A DNA stretch of 10,591 nt from an uncultured Bacteroidales bacterium (GCA_934678915.1 CAKUSF010000067.1:1-10591); one strand, 5' to 3'; shown: positions 1 to 7,012, counted from the stretch's first letter. Notes: generated from the letters alone by a model not told the origin. Numbers and translations: made by a program.

Positions 1-525
1 GTTCTTCCTCCAGTTTCAATCCTTGATCCTGAGCAGACAAAGTACTACTTCCTCTCAGGCTTCACTGCAAAACTGGCCGGAACAGAGCGCGGAATTACAG
101 AGCCTACTCCTACCTTCTCAGCTTGCTTCGGACAGGCATTCCTTGAGCTTCACCCTACAAAATACGCTGAGGAGCTTGTGAAGAAGATGAAGAAGAGCGG
201 TGCCAAGGCTTACCTGGTCAACACTGGCTGGAACGGAACCGGCAAGAGAATTTCCATCCGTGACACACGTGGAATCATCGATGCTATCCTTGATCATAGT
301 ATCGATTCAGCTCCTACCAAGACCATCCCTTACTTCAACTTCGTAGTTCCTACAAAACTTGAAGGCGTTGACACCCACATCCTTGATCCTCGCGACACCT
401 ATGCTGATCCAGCACAGTGGGAGGAGAAGGCTAAGGATCTCGCTGCAAGGTTCATCAAGAACTTCAAGAAGTACGAGTCAAACAGGGCGGGCAAAGCTCT
501 CGTTAAGGCTGGTCCTCAGCTCTAA
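1..525 (+). CDS. pckA: Phosphoenolpyruvate carboxykinase (ATP), C-terminal 174 residues (5' end outside the window)
   Basis: The frame is open from base 1 and ends at TAA 523-525. The family converts oxaloacetate plus ATP to PEP, CO2 and ADP in the cytosol; in fermentative Bacteroidales it often runs toward oxaloacetate for succinate formation. Seen directly: the run [15 protein letters not shown] (from about residue 17 of the visible part), then [13 protein letters not shown], then the nucleotide-binding stretch [20 protein letters not shown], all signatures of the ATP-type enzyme rather than the GTP-type. The family is about 530-540 residues, so roughly two thirds lies upstream of the window. 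The C-terminus looks complete. A strong terminator follows within 25 bp, so this is the last gene of its transcript. Identification is firm; the preferred direction of flux is inference. Confidence 0.97.
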   Translation, partial: VLPPVSILDPEQTKYYFLSGFTAKLAGTERGITEPTPTFSACFGQAFLELHPTKYAEELVKKMKKSGAKAYLVNTGWNGTGKRISIRDTRGIIDAILDHSIDSAPTKTIPYFNFVVPTKLEGVDTHILDPRDTYADPAQWEEKAKDLAARFIKNFKKYESNRAGKALVKAGPQL

Positions 526-549
526 TCGACAACCGTCATACATGAATAT

Positions 550-582
550 GGCTGGCCAGGAATCTGGCCAGCCTGTTTTTTT
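550..582 (+). terminator. Rho-independent terminator of pckA
   Basis: There is a perfect 10-bp stem, GGCTGGCCAG (550-559) with CTGGCCAGCC (564-573), and a 4-nt loop GAAT, followed by TG and seven T (576-582). It starts 24 nt after the pckA stop. On the - strand the hairpin lies 22 nt beyond the crcB stop, but the tail there is only ATATTC, so it would be at best a weak stop for crcB. Confidence 0.93.
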
Positions 583-594
583 CAGTATATATTC

Positions 595-975
595 TCAGAG
601 AACACGGGAGGCAATGCTGCCGAGATAAAGGAATATCAAGCCTAGAACAAGACTCAAGACGGCATAGAGCAAGGAATTGAATAGTTCTCCTCCCTGAAGC
701 ATGGACATATTCTCGTTCATGAATGTAGAGAATGTGGTGAAGCCCCCGCAGAAGCCAACGGTCAGGAACATCAGCATGTCCTGGGACAATGTGGTGTGAC
801 GTGAGGCGATTCCGTAGAACAGGCCGATCAGGAAGCAGCCGGCCATATTGGCCACCATTGTGCCGAGCGGAAGTGTCGCGGCAGGAAACAACTTGCCGCA
901 ACCTACCTTCACCAAATATCTCGCGATACCCCCGAGGAAACTTCCTCCACCAATTAAGAGTAATGTGCGTATCAT
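595..975 (-). CDS. crcB: CrcB/Fluc fluoride ion channel
   Basis: This 126-aa hydrophobic protein has four predicted membrane segments. Fluc channels are dual-topology dimers in the inner membrane that export toxic F-. Visible signatures: GGGSFLGGIARY at residues 9-20 (conserved Arg19), LGTMVANMAGCF at 37-48 (Asn43 of the pore), and the signature GFCGGFTTFSTF at 74-85, which holds the Phe-box residues (F82, F85) and the Gly/Thr residues of the central Na+ site. Length is normal for the family, and a single copy fits a homodimer. The start at 973-975 is supported by GAGGTG (980-985, read on the - strand), one of the few SD-like sites in the window. It lies 64 nt downstream of the phosphatase gene on the same strand and may be co-transcribed with it. 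I could not recognise a fluoride riboswitch in that gap. Confidence 0.96.
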   Translation of the reverse strand: MIRTLLLIGGGSFLGGIARYLVKVGCGKLFPAATLPLGTMVANMAGCFLIGLFYGIASRHTTLSQDMLMFLTVGFCGGFTTFSTFMNENMSMLQGGELFNSLLYAVLSLVLGLIFLYLGSIASRVL

Positions 976-1039
976 TTGTCACCTCAAATTATCGTAAAAT
1001 CCTCGACATATTGTAGTACAAGTTCTTGATTCAACATAT

Positions 1040-1507
1040 TCATAGATTTTTGCCGCTTTCGTCATTCATCAGTGAAGCCAACAGTCCCTTGCATCCTTCG
1101 GTGATGTCTCGGTAGGTCTTCTCGAAGTCTCCGGTATACCATGGATCAGAAACATCCGAGTCCCTGCCGGCATATTCCATCATCATGTGGACCTTGGACA
1201 TATTCATAGGGGTGAGAATCCGTGAGAGCAGCCGTCTATTCGAGGAATCCATGATGACTATAACGTCATACTCAGAGGCTTCCGCATCTGTCACCTTGTG
1301 AGCACTGTGATTTCCGAAAGGAACTCGATGTTCATGCAGTACGCGCTTGGCTGGAGGGTACATGTCGTTTCCCTCCTCCTCGTAAGACACCGCAGCCGAA
1401 TTGACACGCAAGGTCATCCCGTCCTTTCGCGCCATGTCTTTCATTATGAACTCCGCCATCGGACTCCGGCAGATGTTCCCGTGGCAAATGAACAGTACAC
1501 TTTTCAT
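1040..1507 (-). CDS. Low-molecular-weight protein-tyrosine phosphatase
   Basis: This 155-aa cytosolic phosphatase has the class signature near the N-terminus: CHGNICRSP, with nucleophile Cys8 and phosphate-binding Arg14. The general-acid Asp121 sits in SDPWYTGDFEKTYRDI (120-135), the typical DP(W/Y) loop. The family dephosphorylates phosphotyrosine; bacterial members either counter BY-kinases in capsule export or have unclear cytosolic targets. No kinase or capsule gene is adjacent here, so the substrate is open. Length is normal. The ATG at 1505-1507 is preceded by no SD, and a TAACTTTG box lies only 5 nt upstream, so the message could be almost leaderless. It lies upstream of crcB on the same strand. 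Confidence 0.95.
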   Translation of the reverse strand: MKSVLFICHGNICRSPMAEFIMKDMARKDGMTLRVNSAAVSYEEEGNDMYPPAKRVLHEHRVPFGNHSAHKVTDAEASEYDVIVIMDSSNRRLLSRILTPMNMSKVHMMMEYAGRDSDVSDPWYTGDFEKTYRDITEGCKGLLASLMNDESGKNL

Positions 1508-1512
1508 AGCTG

Positions 1513-1520
1513 CAAAGTTA
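1513..1520 (-). promoter_or_regulatory. Candidate -7 box (TAACTTTG) for the phosphatase gene
   Basis: On the - strand TAACTTTG matches the Bacteroidota -7 consensus TAnnTTTG. Its G is only 5 nt from the ATG, so initiation would fall at or next to the start codon. The nearest upstream TTTG (1545-1548) is 24 nt away, longer than the usual 19-21, so the -33 element is weak or absent. Confidence 0.4.
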
Positions 1521-1550
1521 ACACTTTTCAGTCAAAGAACAGAACAAAAT

Positions 1551-1577
1551 AGAGGCCGCAGATAATCTGCGGCCTCT
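1551..1577 (-). terminator. Terminator of the rpsF-rpsR-rplI operon
   Basis: There is a perfect 12-bp stem, AGAGGCCGCAGA (1551-1562) with TCTGCGGCCTCT (1566-1577), and a 3-nt loop. Read on the - strand it is followed by ATTTTGTTCT, a T-rich tail, and it lies about 37 nt past the rplI stop. A small AGCC-TTTT-GGCT hairpin lies between the rplI stop and this element. Confidence 0.88.
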
Positions 1578-1614
1578 TGATAAATTGTCAGCCAAAAGGC
1601 TAATAGACTTGGGA

Positions 1615-2058
1615 TTAGGCCTCAGCGACTACAGTAACTTTTACAGTAGCCTTTACAGCCTTGTAGCACTTAACAGTGCCTTCGTACTCACCAACGGTCT
1701 TGATTTCACCAAGGGTGATGTTCTTCTTGTCAACCTCGATGCCAGCGGCCTTAAGAGCCTCCTCAATCTGAGCTGTGGTGACAGAACCGTAGATCTTACC
1801 AGATTCACTAACCTTAACAGAAACTGTGACAGGCGTAGCTGCAATCTTGGCAGCGAGAGCTTCAGCGTCAGCAACGAGTTTAGCCTCCTTGTGAGCCCTC
1901 TGGCGCTTTGTCTCCTCAAGCTGCTTAAGAGCGGACTGAGTAGCGGCACAAGCGAATCCCTGAGGGATAAGATAGTTGCGTCCGTAACCTGACTTTACCT
2001 CTACCACATCTCCGGCCTCGCCGAGATTGGCAACTTCTTTCTTCAAAATGATCTTCAT
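1615..2058 (-). CDS. rplI: 50S ribosomal protein bL9
   Basis: This 147-aa protein of the large subunit sits at the base of the L1 stalk on 23S rRNA. The N-terminal rRNA-binding domain is intact: MKIILKKEVANLGEAG, then VKSGYGRNYLIPQGFA, matching the L9 family signature (Gly-Tyr...Asn-Tyr-Leu...Gly). A charged connecting helix (about 45-75, rich in Lys, Glu and Ala) leads to the C-terminal domain, with GKIYGSVT at about 87-94. Length is normal. It is last in the rpsF-rpsR-rplI order common in Bacteroidota, 15 nt after rpsR. Its ATG has an AGGAG (2068-2072) with a 9-nt spacer, reaching into the end of rpsR, so translation may be coupled to rpsR. Confidence 0.98.
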   Translation of the reverse strand: MKIILKKEVANLGEAGDVVEVKSGYGRNYLIPQGFACAATQSALKQLEETKRQRAHKEAKLVADAEALAAKIAATPVTVSVKVSESGKIYGSVTTAQIEEALKAAGIEVDKKNITLGEIKTVGEYEGTVKCYKAVKATVKVTVVAEA

Positions 2059-2073
2059 AATCTCGCTCTCCTA

Positions 2074-2352
2074 TTATTTAAGAAGGTCAGTTACATAAGG
2101 AAGCAGAGCAAGGGAACGGGCCCTCTTGACTGCCTGAGCGACTTTCCTCTGGAACTTCAGGGAAGTACCGGTGATACGGCGAGGGAGAATCTTACCCTGC
2201 TCGTTGAGGAACTTCTTGAGGAACTCGGCGTCCTTGTAATCAACATACTTGATGCCTGCCTTCTTGAAACGGCAGTACTTCTTCTTTCTTACCTCTACTG
2301 TAGGAGGATTGAGATAGCGGATTCCCGCATTCTGTGCGTCATTCTGTGCCAT
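2074..2352 (-). CDS. rpsR: 30S ribosomal protein bS18
   Basis: This 92-aa small-subunit protein binds 16S rRNA as a heterodimer with bS6 on the platform. The core is evident: [19 protein letters not shown] at about 23-41, then [18 protein letters not shown] and the C-terminal helix [18 protein letters not shown]. Only one of the Cys positions of Zn-type S18 proteins is retained, so Zn binding is unlikely. Position between rpsF (17 nt upstream) and rplI is standard. The start carries a perfect AGGAGG SD at 2361-2366 with an 8-nt spacer, unusual for this phylum and unlike most neighbours. Confidence 0.98.
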   Translation of the reverse strand: MAQNDAQNAGIRYLNPPTVEVRKKKYCRFKKAGIKYVDYKDAEFLKKFLNEQGKILPRRITGTSLKFQRKVAQAVKRARSLALLPYVTDLLK

Positions 2353-2360
2353 AATTTATT

Positions 2361-2366
2361 CCTCCT
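2361..2366 (-). promoter_or_regulatory. Consensus Shine-Dalgarno AGGAGG of rpsR
   Basis: Read on the - strand, AGGAGG lies 8 nt before the rpsR ATG. rpsF, pepD, lpxL, greA, the LRR gene and the flavodoxin gene show no comparable site. Strong SDs are rare in Bacteroidota, whose ribosomes keep the anti-SD occupied, so a perfect one in front of bS18 suggests dedicated translational control. Confidence 0.75.
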
Positions 2367-2369
2367 TGA

Positions 2370-2783
2370 TTAAGCGTTTTCCTCTGTTTTCTCCTCAGCG
2401 GCGACAGGAGCCTCGGCTACCGGTGCCTCCTCGGCCTTAGGAGCGGCAGGCTTGTTCCTGTTCTCCCTTCTCTTGGCTGCATAAGCCTCGGCGTGCTTGT
2501 CAAGAGCCACGGTAAGGAACCTGATGATCCTCTCATCACGGAAATACTGGGTCTCAAGGGTGGCGATGAAGCTTGGCTCAGCCTTGAACTGGATAAGATA
2601 ATAGAATCCTGAGGTCTTGTGCTGGATAGGATAAGCCAGCTGACGGAGTCCCCAGTCCTCCTCGTACACTACCTCGCCACCATTGTCGGCGATCAGCTTT
2701 GTGTACTTGGCAACCGCTTCCTTCATCTGTTGTTCAGACAAAACGGGAGTTGCGATGAAAACGGTCTCGTACTGTTTTAACAT
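2370..2783 (-). CDS. rpsF: 30S ribosomal protein bS6
   Basis: This is a 137-aa protein if started at the ATG at 2781-2783, giving [19 protein letters not shown], which aligns with the usual S6 N-terminus. A further upstream ATG at 2853-2855 in the same frame would add 24 residues, but it lies within the -7 box and leader hairpin and is not used. S6 forms a ferredoxin-like fold and pairs with S18 on the platform. Visible features: [23 protein letters not shown] (typical S6 core) and [12 protein letters not shown], then an Ala/Pro/Glu-rich tail (last ~30 residues), as in many S6 proteins. The start region is AT-rich without an SD. First gene of the operon, followed by rpsR after 17 nt. Confidence 0.97.
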   Translation of the reverse strand: MLKQYETVFIATPVLSEQQMKEAVAKYTKLIADNGGEVVYEEDWGLRQLAYPIQHKTSGFYYLIQFKAEPSFIATLETQYFRDERIIRFLTVALDKHAEAYAAKRRENRNKPAAPKAEEAPVAEAPVAAEEKTEENA

Positions 2784-2811
2784 TTGACTTAATTGTTTAA
2801 TAATAAATAAA

Positions 2812-2855
2812 TTGCAGTCCTTTCGGGGACGTATGCCAACCCAAAAGGACTGCAA
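2812..2855 (-). promoter_or_regulatory. Leader hairpin upstream of rpsF, probable S6:S18 autoregulatory element
   Basis: Perfect 12-nt inverted arms TTGCAGTCCTTT (2812-2823) and AAAGGACTGCAA (2844-2855) enclose 20 nt. On the - strand the stem continues as GGG (2842-2840) with CCC (2828-2826), leaving a small internal loop with U2843 opposite C2825-G2824, so that a CCG trinucleotide lies at the junction. A CCG in a bulge between two stems is the reported core of the S6:S18 mRNA-binding motif in other bacteria. The predicted transcription start lies inside the outer arm, so about 8 bp of the outer stem would exist in RNA. The inverted repeat is seen; the ligand assignment is inference. Confidence 0.65.
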
Positions 2856-2884
2856 ATATAGTCAATTATCTCAACTTTCGCAAA
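2853..2884 (-). promoter_or_regulatory. Bacteroidota-type promoter of rpsF-rpsR-rplI
   Basis: On the - strand there is TTTG (2884-2881), a 20-nt spacer, then TATATTTG (2860-2853), an exact TTTG-N20-TAnnTTTG arrangement. The expected start is about 2847-2849, giving a leader of roughly 65 nt. The promoter lies in the 47 bp between the pepD stop and the leader, so pepD transcription may run into it, since I see no terminator after pepD. Confidence 0.8.
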
Positions 2885-2902
2885 TTAGCTTCAAATCGAG
2901 AA

Positions 2903-4360
2903 CTACTTTTCAGGAATATTCTCAAGCACCGCTACGAGGAACTTCCATGTCTCAGCGACGGAAGCGATGTTCACGCGCTCGTCCGGAGAGTGAGGATAGA
3001 GGATGTCCGGTCCGATGGAAACCATCTCCCAGTTAGGGTACTTGGCACCCATGATGGCGCACTCAAGTCCTCCATGTGTAGCCGTGATCTTGAGATCCTT
3101 TCCGAAGAGTGATTTATAGGTATCCTCAAGAACCTTGATCATCGGTGTTCCGAGTTTCGGAGCCCAGCCACTGTAAGCTCCAGATGTTGAATATTTTGCA
3201 CCTGCAAGTTCAAAGACATAACGTATCGAGTCAGCGAGGTACATCTTAGCTGCGTCAATTGAGCTGCGCGTCAAAGAATGAACTGTCAGATGTCCTTTCT
3301 GTGTGCGGACAATGGCCATATTGGTGGAAGTCTCGGTCAATCCAGGAAGAGTGTCACTCATCCTCTGAACTCCGTGAGGGCAGGCCAGAATAGCCTTGAC
3401 AGCCCTGCCTATTACCACTGGGCTGATGTAGCGGGCAGCTGGAGCGTTCTGCTTCTCGTAGATGAGAATCATGTCTGGATCAGAGTACTGGTACTCGAAC
3501 TTAGACTCTTCGAACTTCTTCTCCACCAAAGCCTTGACATTGCGAGAATCCGCTGACGGAACGAGAATTTCAGCCTCAGCCTCGAACGGAATGGCGTTGC
3601 GAAGGGACCCACCTGTGATGGACGCGACTTTAACTTCATATTCAGAAATCAGCGCCTTAAGGATTCGGCATATAATCTTGTTGGCATTGCCTCTGAAAAG
3701 GGAGATGTCCATTCCGGAGTGGCCGCCTTTCAGACCCTTAACGGTGATCTTGTAGCCGACATATCCTTCAGGAGTCTTGTAGGTTCTGTAAGCGAAATCA
3801 GCGGTTCCGTCAACCCCACCGGCACAACCTGTGCAAAGCTCACCTTCCTCCTCAGAGTCGAGGTTAAGAAGGATGTCACCCTTTAATATTCCAGGCTTCA
3901 AGGAATTAGCTCCAGTCATTCCGGTCTCCTCGTCATAGGTGATGAGGGCCTCTAGCGGGCCGTGCTTCAAAGTCTTGTCCTGAAGGACGGAAAGCGCGAG
4001 AGCCACACCGATGCCGTTATCCGCTCCAAGGGTAGTTCCCTTTGCTGTCACCCAATCCCCTTTTATCTCGGTCTCGATCGGATCAGTAAGGAAGTCATGC
4101 TTGGTGTCAGCTGTCTTCTGCGGAACCATGTCCATGTGAGCCTGCATAATCACTCCCTTGCGGTTCTCAAAACCCGGAGTCGCTGGAACAGTGAATATGA
4201 TGTTACCGGTGTCGTCCTTCTTTACATCGACACCATGCTCCTTTCCCCAATTCAGAAGGTACTCCTGAACCTTGCCTTCATGCTTTGAAGGACGAGGAAC
4301 TCTTGTAAGGCCATAGAAGTTCTCCCAAACGGCCTTTGGCTGCAAATCTTTAATTGTCAT
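2903..4360 (-). CDS. pepD: Cytosolic non-specific dipeptidase (aminoacyl-histidine dipeptidase, M20 family)
   Basis: This 485-aa di-zinc peptidase hydrolyses dipeptides, including Xaa-His, in the cytosol. Metal ligands are all visible: H75 and D77 in MQAHMDMVP, the bridging D114 in LGADNGIG, catalytic E144 with ligand E145 in TYDEETGMTGA, D168 in LLNLDSEEEGE, and the C-terminal H457 in YPHSPDERVNI. The lid/dimerisation domain lies between about 205 and 390 (GLKGGHSGMDI at its start). Length matches E. coli PepD. No signal peptide is present. It is third in a - strand set after lpxL and the DUF4831 gene, 27 nt from the latter and without an obvious promoter of its own. Asaccharolytic or amino-acid-using Bacteroidales depend on such peptidases, but that link is context only. 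Confidence 0.97.
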   Translation of the reverse strand: MTIKDLQPKAVWENFYGLTRVPRPSKHEGKVQEYLLNWGKEHGVDVKKDDTGNIIFTVPATPGFENRKGVIMQAHMDMVPQKTADTKHDFLTDPIETEIKGDWVTAKGTTLGADNGIGVALALSVLQDKTLKHGPLEALITYDEETGMTGANSLKPGILKGDILLNLDSEEEGELCTGCAGGVDGTADFAYRTYKTPEGYVGYKITVKGLKGGHSGMDISLFRGNANKIICRILKALISEYEVKVASITGGSLRNAIPFEAEAEILVPSADSRNVKALVEKKFEESKFEYQYSDPDMILIYEKQNAPAARYISPVVIGRAVKAILACPHGVQRMSDTLPGLTETSTNMAIVRTQKGHLTVHSLTRSSIDAAKMYLADSIRYVFELAGAKYSTSGAYSGWAPKLGTPMIKVLEDTYKSLFGKDLKITATHGGLECAIMGAKYPNWEMVSIGPDILYPHSPDERVNIASVAETWKFLVAVLENIPEK

Positions 4361-4387
4361 AGCGTTATTTTATTAATATGTGAATGA

Positions 4388-5419
4388 TCATTTTCCGAGA
4401 GGGAAATAACTTTCCGTACCAAGCTGATAGACAGCGATTCTGTCTTGAAGTAGAGAGGTAACTCCATCAGACAAGCGAACCGTGCAGATGGCTGGAATCC
4501 TGTAAACAGCAACATTGCCCTTAGCCGGGGTAGCTTTTCCGGAAGCTTCTCCTACAGGTTGTGGGACGAGTTCCAGAAGATAAGGCTTGCCGGCCATGTT
4601 GTCAGGTGGAACTATTCCGTCAGCGTCAGAGATTCTAAATGCAACATAAGTCTGTGACTTTCTCTCTTTTACAGGGACAACATCGCATTTGAGTTTCTGG
4701 ATCTGGCAATCACTGTAGCCAATAAACATGGACATGTACTCCTTTTCAAGGGCAGCGATTTCTTTCAAAGCAGCGCCCATCGCCTCACCGCTGTAAGTAG
4801 CATCAGTGTCACCGGTGACGATCTGAACTCTTTTCTGCCTAAGGTTAAAAATCATGTCAGCAGCTTCTTTAGCCCTCTGTTCCAAGGATTTCTGAACAAT
4901 CATGTTCTGCTGGACGGCAATCCGATTGAATGATGCGTCTTCTTTTACGCCTTTATAAAGGGTAGCTGACTCCGATGTCAAATTGGAGCTTATTCCTTTG
5001 TCATTGAAATCCGCACCGGATCTTGACGTGAATCGCCATTGGGAACTTTCTCCGAAATTGCCATCACTGACAGCAATAAGTCCTTGAGCAGAAAGTGCAA
5101 GGAACGATTCCGATGCCTTATCCGGTGTCACATAGTACCGGAAGTTCTGGTCGGCTTCGATGAATGGGGTCATTTTGACCTCATTGATAGTGCAAGTTGT
5201 CTGATCGGACTGCCTCGCATCCACACCTAGGTACTTTTGCGCGTACTTGGCATAAGGGCCTGCGTAGAAATATTCACGGACAGCCTCAACCTCTATCGTA
5301 ATGGTCGTCTGTGGAAGTGCGTACGAGACGGTTCCCATCGGATCTTGTGCCGAAATCCCGCTTGTTGGCAGCAGAGCCGCTGCGAGGCAAAGCAATGATA
5401 CTGTTTTTTTCATATTCAT
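4388..5419 (-). CDS. Secreted DUF4831-type protein of unknown function
   Basis: This 343-aa protein has a Sec signal peptide (MNMKK start, hydrophobic 6-18, probable cleavage after SGISA at about residue 24), so it is periplasmic or surface-exposed; Cys11 lies inside the hydrophobic core and is not a lipobox. I recognise the overall pattern as the DUF4831 family of Bacteroidota: an N-terminal EAVREYFYAGPYAKYA block, a Gln/Ser-rich middle, then EQRAKEAADMIFNLRQKRVQIVTGDTD, which is highly conserved, and ALKEIAALEKEYMSMFIG, an amphipathic helical stretch. No catalytic motif is evident. It starts 7 nt after lpxL stops, so it is almost certainly co-transcribed with this lipid A acyltransferase, which hints at an envelope role. 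An alternative start at Met3 is equally possible. Family assignment is from memory of the pattern. Confidence 0.85.
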   Translation of the reverse strand: MNMKKTVSLLCLAAALLPTSGISAQDPMGTVSYALPQTTITIEVEAVREYFYAGPYAKYAQKYLGVDARQSDQTTCTINEVKMTPFIEADQNFRYYVTPDKASESFLALSAQGLIAVSDGNFGESSQWRFTSRSGADFNDKGISSNLTSESATLYKGVKEDASFNRIAVQQNMIVQKSLEQRAKEAADMIFNLRQKRVQIVTGDTDATYSGEAMGAALKEIAALEKEYMSMFIGYSDCQIQKLKCDVVPVKERKSQTYVAFRISDADGIVPPDNMAGKPYLLELVPQPVGEASGKATPAKGNVAVYRIPAICTVRLSDGVTSLLQDRIAVYQLGTESYFPLGK

Positions 5420-5426
5420 AGATTTA

Positions 5427-6338
5427 TCATTTCCATCGTTTGTGACTCCAAAGGTAATTCTCCGGATGCTTCTCCAAATCGACTTGAAGGAGGTTGTAAT
5501 ATTCCTGCATTATCGAATGTGGAGTCATGGTCGAGGCATCAGAACATATTTTGGTGAAAGTCCACTCATAGTGGCCTTTGGTGACAGGTGTCAAACTCAT
5601 GTAGAACACGCTGTAACCCAGCTTATGTGCTATTGACGCACCTCCTAGCATTGTTCTTGTCGGTTGGTGCATGAAGTCAACGACATCATTGACGGTGGAG
5701 TTCTTGTAAGGGCATTGATCGGCTGGTATTATGTAAATCTTCTTGTCCGAGCGGTGTTCTATCGCGTAACGCAAGAGATTCACAGAGCTCACATAGCCAG
5801 TGTAGCCCTCACGAAGAACTGGTGCGCATCTGTTAGCATGCATTATTTCGTCCCACATCTTGCTGCTGAGCGGCTTATAGACAGCGATGATGTCGTTAGC
5901 CGTTATCTTGCCGCGCTGGGATTCCGGGCGGTAGTCATAGGTCAGGCAGCCTCCGGTCAGCTCCCAATTGCCGAAATGGCTGTTCAGTACGACCGCTCCT
6001 GGGCTTTCGGCCAAAGCGGCTTCGACAATCTCAAGGTTGGTATATTCCACCAAGTGCTTCTTATGGAGCCTTTCAGGGTTCCGGCAGCCTCCAAACCAGA
6101 TAGCTTCCGCCAAAATCTCCCCGAAATGCTTGTAAAATGCATCCGAAATGCTCCTTAGTTCTTTGTACTTTTTATTAGGAAAAGATCTGGCAAGGTTGAC
6201 CATCACGACATCCCGACGGTAATGCATGACATCTCTGAGCAGCCAGGAGAAGAATCCCGCCCAAGCATAGTGGAACCCCAGCGGAAGCGCTGAGATCCCT
6301 CTTAGAAGCCCTTGCATCAGTTTCGTCAATATCCTCAT
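5427..6338 (-). CDS. lpxL: Lipid A biosynthesis late acyltransferase (LpxL/HtrB-like)
   Basis: This 303-aa inner-membrane-associated acyltransferase of the LpxL/LpxM superfamily transfers a secondary acyl chain from acyl-ACP to the lipid A precursor. Seen: an N-terminal hydrophobic anchor (about 10-35), the catalytic HX4E motif as H121-FGNW-E126 in VVLNSHFGNWELTGG, and the C-terminal NYLWSHKRWK, characteristic of the family (YxWxHxRW/K). The middle holds AVYKPLSS and IIPADQCPYKN, corresponding to the conserved regions after the catalytic motif. Length is normal. Bacteroidales lipid A is usually penta- or tetra-acylated and has one such late enzyme, so this is likely the single LpxL; the exact acyl specificity cannot be read. 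First gene of lpxL-DUF4831-pepD and divergent from greA. Confidence 0.94.
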   Translation of the reverse strand: MRILTKLMQGLLRGISALPLGFHYAWAGFFSWLLRDVMHYRRDVVMVNLARSFPNKKYKELRSISDAFYKHFGEILAEAIWFGGCRNPERLHKKHLVEYTNLEIVEAALAESPGAVVLNSHFGNWELTGGCLTYDYRPESQRGKITANDIIAVYKPLSSKMWDEIMHANRCAPVLREGYTGYVSSVNLLRYAIEHRSDKKIYIIPADQCPYKNSTVNDVVDFMHQPTRTMLGGASIAHKLGYSVFYMSLTPVTKGHYEWTFTKICSDASTMTPHSIMQEYYNLLQVDLEKHPENYLWSHKRWK

Positions 6339-6364
6339 CGGTCAACATTATGTCGCATATCAGG

Positions 6365-6372
6365 CAAATATA
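6365..6372 (-). promoter_or_regulatory. -7 box (TATATTTG) of the lpxL operon
   Basis: An exact TAnnTTTG on the - strand, 26 nt before the lpxL ATG, giving a predicted leader of about 20 nt. The -33 position shows only TTTA (6395-6392, 19-nt spacing); the full TTTG (6401-6398) is 25 nt away. Confidence 0.6.
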
Positions 6373-6486
6373 ATATTTATAAATGATAGAGTAAATACAA
6401 ACATGCTATTTTTAGCGACATTTCATAACAAATATCATTGTATCTAATTTTTGGCAATAATTTTAAAGGACATATTTCTTCAAAAT

Positions 6487-6518
6487 GGTGGTTCCACCGG
6501 ACAAAATTTGTACTTTTG
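6487..6518 (+). promoter_or_regulatory. Promoter of greA with a small palindrome at the -33 position
   Basis: TACTTTTG (6511-6518) matches TAnnTTTG and predicts a start near 6523-6525, about 18 nt before the greA ATG. There is no TTTG at the -33 position; instead the palindrome GGTGG-TT-CCACC (6487-6498) occupies it, which could be a factor-binding site. The 6403-6480 stretch between this and lpxL is AT-rich with no other signal I can support. Confidence 0.55.
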
Positions 6519-6541
6519 CCATGCATAACTAATGAGACGTC

Positions 6542-7012
6542 ATGGAATATCTGTCAAAGGAACGCTACGACCAGATTGTAGCGGAACTTAATAACCTTAT
6601 AAATGTGGAATATCCACGCATCAAGGAAGACCTCTCCGAAGCCCGCGCGCAAGGGGATTTAAGCGAGAACTTTGAATATCGCGCGGCAAGGAGAGCCCAA
6701 GGCAAGACCATCAGCAGAATACGCTTCCTTCAGAAGGTTCTGGAATATTCAAGAGTCATCGACACAGCGGCATTGCCAAAGGATCAGGTTTCACTTCTGA
6801 GCAAAGTGGAATTTACGAATATGTCGTCTAACGTCAAGATGACATACACCATTGTGAGCCCGCATGAAATGAACCTTGAGAAAGGCAAGATTTCCTGCAA
6901 GTCTCCGATTGGTGCCGCTTTGATGGGCCGGAAAGTCGGTGATGTGGTGGAGGTTCATGCCCCGTCCGGAACCTTTCAGGTTAGAATCGAGAACCTATCT
7001 GTTGAGCTGTGA
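6542..7012 (+). CDS. greA: Transcription elongation factor GreA
   Basis: This 156-aa factor enters the RNA polymerase secondary channel and stimulates cleavage of backtracked RNA. The N-terminal coiled coil (about 1-75) carries the tip sequence EARAQGDLSENFEYRAA with the two acidic tip residues D39 and E42 that coordinate the catalytic Mg2+; the C-terminal FKBP-like domain ends in the typical block SPIGAALMGRKVGDVVEV (121-138). Length matches GreA rather than GreB. The ATG at 6542 is the first in frame after the promoter and has no SD, as usual for the phylum. It stands alone between its own promoter and terminator, divergent from lpxL. Confidence 0.96.
   Translation: MEYLSKERYDQIVAELNNLINVEYPRIKEDLSEARAQGDLSENFEYRAARRAQGKTISRIRFLQKVLEYSRVIDTAALPKDQVSLLSKVEFTNMSSNVKMTYTIVSPHEMNLEKGKISCKSPIGAALMGRKVGDVVEVHAPSGTFQVRIENLSVEL

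Noticed and set aside
976..1039. Fluoride riboswitch upstream of crcB
   Set aside because: The 64-nt gap is AT-rich and lacks the conserved elements of the crcB motif that I know; the SD there is ordinary.
1034..1048. 15-nt match (CATATTCATAGATTT) shared with 5411-5425
   Set aside because: One copy ends the phosphatase gene and the other overlaps the DUF4831 start. Short AT-rich match, no flanking similarity; most likely chance.
1585..1992. 135-aa + strand ORF antisense to rplI
   Set aside because: Shadow of the well-supported rplI gene; Ser/Leu-rich with no family pattern and no promoter.
2784..2855. 24-residue N-terminal extension of bS6 from an upstream ATG
   Set aside because: It would begin inside the -7 box and leader hairpin, upstream of the likely transcript start, and adds a sequence not seen in S6 proteins. 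The ATG at 2781-2783 gives the normal N-terminus.
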